A DNA stretch of 64,000 nt, taken from Microbacterium bovistercoris (GTDB taxonomy: Bacteria > Actinomycetota > Actinomycetes > Actinomycetales > Microbacteriaceae). Position numbers and translations under genes: made by a program. Each line of letters opens with the position of its first letter. Positions within the stretch are counted from its first letter, which is position 1. Shown one piece after another: positions 58,241-64,000 of this stretch. The notes beneath the pieces are model-generated. The model had not been told where the DNA came from, ran no database searches, and worked only from the letters and a program-made list of their open reading frames with translations. Where the stretch lies: contig NZ_QUAB01000048.1 of the NCBI RefSeq assembly GCF_003387575.1, positions 248,001-312,000 on the forward strand, in the 5' to 3' direction.

Positions 58241-59614
58241 TCCACTCAGCTTCCCGCCCAGCCGCTCAGCCCGCTCGACGGCCGCTACCGCGCCGCCACG
58301 ACCGGCCTCGCCGACTACCTCTCCGAGGCGGGCCTGAACCGTGCACGCGTCGAGGTCGAGGTGGAGTGGATCATCGCGCTCACCGACCGCTCGATCTTCG
58401 GCACCTCGCCCCTGACCGACGCGCAGAAGGAGCAGCTGCGCGCGCTCTACCGCGACTTCGGCCAGGACGAGATCGACTGGCTCGCCGCCAAGGAGGCCGT
58501 CACCCGCCACGACGTGAAGGCCGTCGAGTACCTCGTGCGCGACCGGCTCTCGACGCTGGGCCTGGACGCCATCGCCGAACTGACGCATTTCGCGTGCACC
58601 AGCGAGGACGTCAACTCCGCCTCGTACGCGCTGACCGTCAAGCGCGCCGTCGAGGAGGTCTGGCTGCCGGCTCTGGACGCCGTGATCGCCAAGCTGCGCG
58701 ACCTGGGCACCGAGCACGCGGATGCCCCGATGCTGTCGCACACGCACGGCCAGCCGGCCACGCCGTCGACCATGGGCAAGGAGCTCGCGGTCTTCGCGTG
58801 GCGCCTGGAGCGCGTGCGCGGCCAGATCGCCGCTTCCGACTACCTGGCCAAGTTCTCCGGCGCGACCGGAACCTGGTCGGCGCACCTCTCGGCCGAGCCC
58901 GACGTCGACTGGCCGGCCGTCGCCCGCGAGTACATCGAGGGCATGGGCATCGGCTTCAACGTGCTGACCACCCAGATCGAGTCGCACGACTGGCAGGTCG
59001 AGCTGTACGACCGCATCCGTCACGCCGGCGGCATCCTGCACAACCTCGCCACCGACATGTGGACCTACATCTCGATGGGGTACTTCGCGCAGATCCCGGT
59101 CGCGGGCGCGACCGGCTCGTCGACCATGCCGCACAAGATCAACCCGATCCGGTTCGAGAACGCCGAGGCCAACCTCGAACTGTCGGCCGCGCTGCTCGGC
59201 TCGCTCTCGCAGACGCTGGTCACCAGCCGGATGCAGCGCGACCTCACCGACTCGACCACGCAGCGCAACATCGGCGTCGCGCTCGGGCACTCGCTGCTCG
59301 CGCTCGACAACCTGCGACGCGGCCTGAACGAGGTCTCGCTCTCGCGCGACGTGCTGCTGGCCGACCTCGACGCCAACTGGGAGGTGCTGGCCGAGGCGAT
59401 CCAGACCGTGATCCGCGCCGAGGTCGTCGCCGGGCGCTCCACGATCGCCGATCCCTACGCGCTGCTCAAGGAGCTCACCCGCGGACACCGCGTCGGCCCT
59501 GCCGACCTGGCATCCTTCGTCGAGGGCCTCGAGATCGGTGACGCGGCCAAGCAGCGTCTGCTGGCGCTGACCCCGGCGACCTACACGGGCATCGCCGAGC
59601 AGCTCGCGAAGTGA
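58238..59614 (+). CDS. purB: Adenylosuccinate lyase
   Basis: 458 aa. Splits adenylosuccinate and SAICAR in purine synthesis. N-terminal PLSPLDGRYRAATTGLADYLSE, AELTHFACTSEDVNSASYAL with the ligand-binding Thr-Ser, and the family signature GSSTMPHKINPIRFENAEAN near residue 295. The start is unusual: with GGAGG 7 nt before, CTG 58238 gives (L/M)STQLPAQPLSPLDGRYR, the normal length. ATG 58151 would add 29 unrelated residues inside the phosphatase gene, and later GTG codons would cut conserved sequence. Confidence 0.93.
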   Translation: MSTQLPAQPLSPLDGRYRAATTGLADYLSEAGLNRARVEVEVEWIIALTDRSIFGTSPLTDAQKEQLRALYRDFGQDEIDWLAAKEAVTRHDVKAVEYLVRDRLSTLGLDAIAELTHFACTSEDVNSASYALTVKRAVEEVWLPALDAVIAKLRDLGTEHADAPMLSHTHGQPATPSTMGKELAVFAWRLERVRGQIAASDYLAKFSGATGTWSAHLSAEPDVDWPAVAREYIEGMGIGFNVLTTQIESHDWQVELYDRIRHAGGILHNLATDMWTYISMGYFAQIPVAGATGSSTMPHKINPIRFENAEANLELSAALLGSLSQTLVTSRMQRDLTDSTTQRNIGVALGHSLLALDNLRRGLNEVSLSRDVLLADLDANWEVLAEAIQTVIRAEVVAGRSTIADPYALLKELTRGHRVGPADLASFVEGLEIGDAAKQRLLALTPATYTGIAEQLAK

Positions 59615-60312
59615 GGGCCCTGACCGCAGCCGACGTGGCGGGAGCGCACCTGCCGGAAGCCCCGTTCGCCACGTCGCGCCGGCCCGCGTACGCCGTCGAG
59701 GCGGTCGATGCGCGGCTGGACGCCTGCCGGGCCGCACTGGAGGCCTGGGAGCGCGGCGAGCCCGCGACCCTGAAGGCTGCGGATGTCGTGGCGGCAGGGT
59801 TGCCGAAGGGCGCGGGCTACTCCGCGGATGCCGTCGACGACCTGCTCGACCGGATCGCGGTGCAGTTGAGCATTTACGAGCGGGACGGCACGGGGGCGCC
59901 TGGGGCGTCGTCGAAGTCGACGGGCAGTGCAGCCGCGGTCGAGCCGGTGCGCAGCTACGAGCTCACGACCGCGCGGATCCCGCAGCGGCGGGTGGGAGGC
60001 CGGTACGCCATCGACGAGGTGGACATCTTCGTCGGTGAGATCTCCACCGCACTGTCGAACGTGGAGCGCGGGAAGCCGGCCGGCCTGCACTCCGACGACA
60101 TCGTGCACAAGGAGTTCAAGGCCGTCTCGCTGCTCGGACTCGGCTACGACGCGGATGCCGTCGACGACCTGCTCGATCGCGCAGTCATACAGTTGCGGCA
60201 CTCCGAGCCGAAGAACCGGCTCCAGGTCGAGCAGGAACAGCGTGAAGAGGCTCAGCTGCGCGGGATGCTCGACGACATCCGGAACAAGTACGGCAGGAAC
60301 GGCGACCGATGA
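59611..60312 (+). CDS. DivI1A-motif protein, double unit
   Basis: 233 aa. Contains four DivIVA-type short motifs of the form xYxxxxVDxxLDxxxxxL: AYAVEAVDARLD (~28), GYSADAVDDLLDR (~70), RYAIDEVDIFVGE (~131) and GYDADAVDDLLDR (~190). So the protein is two tandem copies of the unit found once in the next gene. Between the halves is a flexible Ser/Gly/Ala linker. GTG 59611 overlaps the purB stop (GTGA). The family is actinobacterial, role undefined. Confidence 0.8.
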   Translation: MRALTAADVAGAHLPEAPFATSRRPAYAVEAVDARLDACRAALEAWERGEPATLKAADVVAAGLPKGAGYSADAVDDLLDRIAVQLSIYERDGTGAPGASSKSTGSAAAVEPVRSYELTTARIPQRRVGGRYAIDEVDIFVGEISTALSNVERGKPAGLHSDDIVHKEFKAVSLLGLGYDADAVDDLLDRAVIQLRHSEPKNRLQVEQEQREEAQLRGMLDDIRNKYGRNGDR

Positions 60313-60629
60313 AGGCCGTGCACAGCTCGGACGTCGCAGCGGTGCAACTGCCGCACACCCTGTTCGCCACGGCGAACGCCCCGGTCTATGCGGTCGAGGG
60401 CGTCGACGAGCTGCTCGAGGAGTGCCGCGCCGCTCTCGAGTCGTGGGAGCGCGGCGAGCAGGCATCCCTGCGCGCCAAGGACGTCGTCGTCCGTGAGATC
60501 CCGCGCACGCGCACGTTCCACCCCGGCTACGACGCGAAGACCGTGGACGACTTCTTCGACGGCGTCGCTGCGCAGCTGGCGGAGTACGAGCGGAACTTCT
60601 GGCCCGAGGAATCAGCGCTCCGCGGTTGA
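60309..60629 (+). CDS. DivI1A-motif protein, single unit
   Basis: 106 aa, one copy of the unit: VYAVEGVDELLEECRAALESWERGE then GYDAKTVDDFFDGVAAQLAEYE. About half the size of the preceding protein and clearly its paralogue. ATG 60309 overlaps the previous stop (ATGA). Located after purB and before the iron-box DoxX gene. Confidence 0.8.
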   Translation: MKAVHSSDVAAVQLPHTLFATANAPVYAVEGVDELLEECRAALESWERGEQASLRAKDVVVREIPRTRTFHPGYDAKTVDDFFDGVAAQLAEYERNFWPEESALRG

Positions 60630-60702
60630 GACCTCGCCGCTGACGATCGCGCCGTCGCTTTCCGTCACATTCGGGGGCGCTTCCCGTCATCACCTACGTT
60701 GG

Positions 60703-60721
60703 TTAGGTAACCCTAACCAAC
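60703..60721 (+). promoter_or_regulatory. DtxR/IdeR-type iron box upstream of doxX
   Basis: TTAGGTAACCCTAACCAAC matches the 19-bp DtxR/IdeR consensus TWAGGTWAGSCTWACCTWA at most positions and lies within TTGGTTAGG-TAAC-CCTAACCAA inverted arms (60699-60720). It is 11 nt before the DoxX start. Confidence 0.85.
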
Positions 60722-60732
60722 CGGAGGAACAC

Positions 60733-61290
60733 ATGACGGACGCCACCATCACGCCCACGGAAACGGCGCACTCCGCGCCCCGCACGGACCGCTCCAGCGC
60801 GAAGGTGCCGGCCATCCTGCTGGGCGCACTGCGCATCGCCCTCGGCTGGCAGCTGCTCTGGGCGGGACTGGACAAGGTCTTCGGTCTGGGCCTCGCCACG
60901 GAGCCCGGCAAGGCCCTGATCAACGGGTTCTCGCCCACACGCGGGTACCTGGAGTTCGGGCTCGATCCGGCCGGCTTCGCCTACGGCGCGCTGCATCCGA
61001 TCGCCGGTCACCCGGTCGTCGACGCGCTCTACCTGCTCGGGACGCTCGGCGCGGGGCTCGCCCTGCTGCTCGGCGTCGGTGTGCGCATCACGGGGATCGG
61101 CGCGGCGGCGTTCATGCTGCTGCTGTGGTTCTCGTCGTTCCCGCTGGCCAACAACCCGTTCCTCGACGAGCATCTGTTCGCCGTGGCGGCAGCGCTGCTG
61201 CTCGCGTTCTCCCCGTCCGGCGATCACCTGGGTCTCGGCCGCTGGTGGCGGTCCACCCCGCTGGTGCAGCGCTACGACTGGCTCGCCTGA
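60733..61290 (+). CDS. DoxX-family membrane protein
   Basis: 185 aa with four helices after an Ala/Thr-rich N-terminus. Pattern: ALRIALGWQLLWAGLDKVFGLG, then LYLLGTLGAGLALLLGVGVRITGIGAAAFM and a C-terminal HLFAVAAALLLAFSPSGDHLGLGRWW. GGAGG precedes ATG 60733. DoxX proteins take part in redox or thiosulfate-linked functions in some species. The iron box suggests repression by iron-loaded DtxR/IdeR, so it is made under iron limitation. Confidence 0.85.
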   Translation: MTDATITPTETAHSAPRTDRSSAKVPAILLGALRIALGWQLLWAGLDKVFGLGLATEPGKALINGFSPTRGYLEFGLDPAGFAYGALHPIAGHPVVDALYLLGTLGAGLALLLGVGVRITGIGAAAFMLLLWFSSFPLANNPFLDEHLFAVAAALLLAFSPSGDHLGLGRWWRSTPLVQRYDWLA

Positions 61291-61292
61291 AC

Positions 61293-61329
61293 GTCGTCGC
61301 CGGGCGCTTGGGGGGCGTCCGGCGATGAC
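61293..61329. terminator. Bidirectional terminator between doxX and the MFS gene
   Basis: GTCGTCGCCGGGCGC (61293-61307) pairs with GGCGTCCGGCGATGAC (61314-61329) with few mismatches, between convergent genes. Confidence 0.7.
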
Positions 61330-61386
61330 GGGTCGGCGCCTGCGCGGCGCAGAGTGCCGCCGGGCGGCCGACCCGCAGCATCCGGA

Positions 61387-62907
61387 TCACTCGGTCGCGA
61401 CAGGTTCCCCGTCGCCGGTCATCGCGCCGTCACGCGGCATGAACGAGGCGGCGATCAGCGTCAGCACGGCGACGACCGCAGCGGCGATGAACACCCAGGT
61501 CGACGCCGACACGATCGTCGCCGGGTCCTGCGGACCGGCGCCCCGGGCGATCACCGCATTCGAGATCGCGCCGAAGATCGCGACACCGACGGCACTGCCG
61601 GCCGAGCGGGCGAAGGCGTTCATGCCGGTGACGGCGCCACGCTCGCCCCAGCCGACGGATGCCTGTGCGGCGATCAGCGTCGGCGCGGCACTCCAACCAA
61701 GGCCGAAGCCCAGCACGAACGCGATCGCAGCGACCGAGAAGGGGTTCGGCCAGCGTGCCACCAGGGCGAGTGCGATCGCGGCCACCGAGGCGATCGACAG
61801 CCCGATCACCGCCGTGCGCCGGAATCCGATCCGCAGGTAGAGCCGCCCGACGTTGGCCGCGGCGATCGGCCAGCCGAGTGTCAGCGCGGCGACGGCCAGC
61901 CCCGACAGCAGCGGAGCGATGCCGATGGAGCCCTCGAGGTAGGCCGGAGCGAAGCTCGTCACGCCGATCATCAGCGCGCCGACGCCTAGGGAGACCACCG
62001 TGGTCGTCAGGATCAGCCGGCGCGAGAACAGCGTGAAGTCGATGATCGGTTCGGCGGCACGGCGCTCCACGAGCGCGAATGCGACCAGCGCGACGGCCCC
62101 GAGGCCGAAGCAGAGCAGGCTCGGCGCCGAGAACCACGCCCATGCGTTCCCGCCCTCGAGCAGGCCGAGGATGATGCCGGTGAGCCCGACCGTGAGCAGC
62201 ACGGCTCCGGCGACGTCGATGCGGTGCCGCCGCTTCTCGGTCTGCTCGTGATAGCGGCGCAGCAGCATCCATCCGGCGAGCGCGCACAGCGGGACGTTGA
62301 CGAAGAAGATCCATCGCCAGGCGTCGAGCTGCGCGAACAGACCGCCCAGCGCAGGCCCCACCACCGAGGACACCGCCCACACGCTGGCGATGTATCCCTG
62401 CACCTTCGCCCGTTCGGCCACGGTGTAGATGTCACCGACGATCGTCATCGACATCGGGGCGACCGCCCCGGCACCGAGCCCCTGCACCACGCGGAACACG
62501 ATCAGCGCGGTCATGCTCCACGCGAACCCGCAGAGTACCGACCCCAGCAGGAACAGTCCGATGCCGATCATGATGATGGGCTTGCGCCCGATCGTGTCGG
62601 CGAACCGCGAGTAGATCGGCACGCTCACCGCCTGGGCGAGCAGGTAGACCGAGAACAGCCAGGGGAACTGCTGATAGCTGCCGAGGTCGCGCACGATGCT
62701 GGGCACCGCGGTGGCGAGGATGGTCGCGTCGATCGCGATGAGTCCGGTGGACAGCATCAGCGCGCCGAGGACAGGCCCGCGTTCGGAACGGAGGCCGACC
62801 GACGCGCGCGCTGAGGAGACTGTCACCCTGGTGACAAGCGGATGCTGCGCGGCGGTATTCCCGCGCGCGGGCAGCGGTGCGGGCGTCGCCTGGTCAGATT
62901 GGCACAT
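61387..62907 (-). CDS. MFS drug exporter, DHA2/EmrB-QacA family
   Basis: 506 aa (479 if GTG 62826). Fourteen helices: LSTGLIAIDATILATAVPSIVRDLG, RFADTIGRKPIIM (motif A), and the motif C VWAVSSVVGPALGGLFAQLDAWRWIFFVNVPL. Proton-coupled export of drugs or metabolites. The first 27 residues are Ala/Pro-rich and may be untranslated; no strong ribosome binding site marks either start. Divergent from the sugar dehydrogenase with TTCGACCACGC repeats between. Confidence 0.88.
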   Translation of the reverse strand: MCQSDQATPAPLPARGNTAAQHPLVTRVTVSSARASVGLRSERGPVLGALMLSTGLIAIDATILATAVPSIVRDLGSYQQFPWLFSVYLLAQAVSVPIYSRFADTIGRKPIIMIGIGLFLLGSVLCGFAWSMTALIVFRVVQGLGAGAVAPMSMTIVGDIYTVAERAKVQGYIASVWAVSSVVGPALGGLFAQLDAWRWIFFVNVPLCALAGWMLLRRYHEQTEKRRHRIDVAGAVLLTVGLTGIILGLLEGGNAWAWFSAPSLLCFGLGAVALVAFALVERRAAEPIIDFTLFSRRLILTTTVVSLGVGALMIGVTSFAPAYLEGSIGIAPLLSGLAVAALTLGWPIAAANVGRLYLRIGFRRTAVIGLSIASVAAIALALVARWPNPFSVAAIAFVLGFGLGWSAAPTLIAAQASVGWGERGAVTGMNAFARSAGSAVGVAIFGAISNAVIARGAGPQDPATIVSASTWVFIAAAVVAVLTLIAASFMPRDGAMTGDGEPVATE

Positions 62908-62912
62908 GCGTT

Positions 62913-63004
62913 TTCGACCACGCGGTGGATAATGCCGCTCAGGGTCCCTTTCCGGATGCGATTTCGACCACGCGCATCACGAGTGGATACCTTTTCGACC
63001 ACGC
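62913..63004. promoter_or_regulatory. Three TTCGACCACGC repeats between divergent genes
   Basis: Copies at 62913-62923, 62963-62973 and 62994-63004, two preceded by ATGCG(T/A)TT and two followed by GTGGATA. One overlaps the predicted start region of each divergent gene. Confidence 0.6.
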
Positions 63005-63046
63005 CGGTCGCCGACGGGGGGGATGCTGGATGCCGGGAGGTCGGTC

Positions 63047-64000
63047 ATGAGGGGCATCCGCTGCGCAGCCACGGTCCTGGTGCTCGGCGTGCTCGTGCTC
63101 ACGGGGTGCGTCGCCGTCAGCGCGCCGCCCGACACCGGAACGTCGGAGACCACCCCGATGAAGACACTCGCAACAGGCCTGGAGGCGCCCTGGTCAGTGG
63201 TGCGCCTCGACGACGGCGGGGCACTGATCTCGCAGCGCGACGATGGGAGGATCATCGAGCTGACGCCGTCGGGCTCGACGCGCGTCGTCGGCACGGTGCC
63301 CGCCGTCGTCTCCGGCGGGGAGGCCGGGCTGAACGGGCTGGCCGTGCACGACGGCATGCTGTACGCCTATCACTCCACCGCGGATGACAACCGGGTGGTG
63401 CGGATGCCGCTCACCGGCGATCCCGGTGCGCGGAGGCTGGGCGCGCCGGAGACGGTGATCGACGGCATCCCGCGTGCGGCGAACCACGACGGCGGGCGTA
63501 TCGCGTTCGGGCCGGACGACATGCTGTATATCGGCACCGGAGACGCCGGGCAACGCGACCGCGCACAGGACCCGGACTACCTCGGCGGCAAGATCCTGCG
63601 GATCACGCCCGACGGTGACCCCGCGCCGGGCAACCCCTTCGACAACGCGGTGTACTCTCTGGGGCACCGCAACGTACAGGGACTCGCCTGGGACTCCGAC
63701 GGCACATTGTGGGCGAGCGAGTTCGGTCAGGACACCTGGGACGAGCTGAATCGCATCGAGGCGGGCGGCGACTACGGGTGGCCGCTGCACGAGGGCATCG
63801 CCGGTGCGGATGGATCCATCGACCCCGTCGCGCAGTGGAAGCCCGAGGAAGCGAGCCCGAGCGGCATCGCGGTGGTGGACGACGTCGTGCTCATCGCCGG
63901 GCTGCGTGGCGAGCGGCTCTGGGTGGTGCAGACGTCCTCGCCCGGCAGCGGCTGGCCGATGTACACCGGCGACTTCGGTCGACTGCGAGACGTCATCCCC
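63047..64000 (+). CDS. PQQ-dependent soluble sugar (sorbosone) dehydrogenase-like lipoprotein, 3' end outside window
   Basis: 318 codons present, continuing past the end. Lipobox LTGC near residue 20. Propeller-type dehydrogenase: LATGLEAPWSVVRLDDGGALISQRDDGRI, then NHDGGRIAFGPDDMLYIGTGDAGQRDRAQDPDYLGGKILRITPDG, SLGHRNVQGLAWD and EFGQDTWDELNRIEAGGDYGWP. This is the soluble glucose/sorbosone dehydrogenase (GSDH) family with PQQ and calcium, oxidising aldoses outside the membrane. GGGAGG precedes ATG 63047. Substrate unknown. Confidence 0.88.
   Translation, partial: MRGIRCAATVLVLGVLVLTGCVAVSAPPDTGTSETTPMKTLATGLEAPWSVVRLDDGGALISQRDDGRIIELTPSGSTRVVGTVPAVVSGGEAGLNGLAVHDGMLYAYHSTADDNRVVRMPLTGDPGARRLGAPETVIDGIPRAANHDGGRIAFGPDDMLYIGTGDAGQRDRAQDPDYLGGKILRITPDGDPAPGNPFDNAVYSLGHRNVQGLAWDSDGTLWASEFGQDTWDELNRIEAGGDYGWPLHEGIAGADGSIDPVAQWKPEEASPSGIAVVDDVVLIAGLRGERLWVVQTSSPGSGWPMYTGDFGRLRDVIP

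Overview
The window is GC-rich, densely coded and has the gene content of an actinobacterium of the Microbacteriaceae, most likely Microbacterium or a close relative. The signs are FprA-type ferredoxin reductase beside a 7Fe ferredoxin, a NirA-like sulfite reductase, DivI1A-motif proteins, DtxR/IdeR- and Zur-type boxes, many 1-4 nt stop/start overlaps (ATGA, GTGA, TGATG), and promoters placed 7 nt from start codons with no ribosome binding site. The genus is inferred from gene content, not from a marker gene. No rRNA, tRNA, CRISPR array, transposase or prophage was recognised.

Layout. 1-2142: distal part of a DNA methyltransferase and a companion protein, probably the end of a restriction-modification locus. 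2149-14231 (minus strand): an almost continuous assimilatory sulfur block. It holds sulfite reductase, APS reductase, CysD/CysN, an SsuA-like importer, siroheme methyltransferase, FprA, ferredoxin, a thioredoxin-reductase-like flavoprotein and, upstream, a sirohydrochlorin chelatase. Together these could import sulfonates or sulfate esters, reduce APS to sulfide, supply electrons and make siroheme. 14352-16413: a LysR regulator divergent from a YeiH-type exporter. 16452-21839: TetR/imine reductase pair, CorA, a degenerate serine-hydrolase lipoprotein and a PIF1-like helicase. 21908-24997: a membrane-anchored protein and a CopD-CtaG fusion. 25213-27630: HU, an AbiEi/DUF559 protein between direct repeats, and S14/L33/L28.

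27766-33120 is a carbohydrate import operon divergent from a Gfo/Idh/MocA dehydrogenase and a LacI regulator. 33173-36484 holds a DNA glycosylase, a large secreted-domain membrane protein and a Zur-like regulator. 36564-37898 is a TetR/DUF899 pair. 37903-40597 is znuBCA with a Zur-type box. 40704-46846 is an alpha-glucosidase plus a second importer, divergent from a ROK regulator across a clear operator. 47099-51790 is a branched-chain 2-oxoacid dehydrogenase (E1alpha, E1beta, E2) preceded by a HisC-type aminotransferase. 51928-55834 has an APC permease, a Doc toxin-antitoxin pair, a MalY-type lyase and a small holin-like membrane protein. 55837-57566 is a WXG100-like/hydrolase gene pair. 57712-61290 has a phosphotyrosine phosphatase, purB, two DivI1A-motif proteins and an iron-box-controlled DoxX. 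61387-64000 has an MFS exporter and a truncated soluble sugar dehydrogenase.

The most unusual feature is dispersed rather than local. Two short repeat families (A, arm CTTCGACAGGCTCAG; B, beginning CTTCGTCTCGCT) recur through the window, often as inverted pairs. Many copies are read in frame, adding short peptides such as PEPVEG, LSLSKG and ERAQRDEG to protein termini and linkers. A third family, rich in CTGCAG, sits between genes. Other points are a probable CTG start for purB, operators that can be assigned to neighbouring regulators, and a beta-lactamase-fold protein that has lost its catalytic residues.
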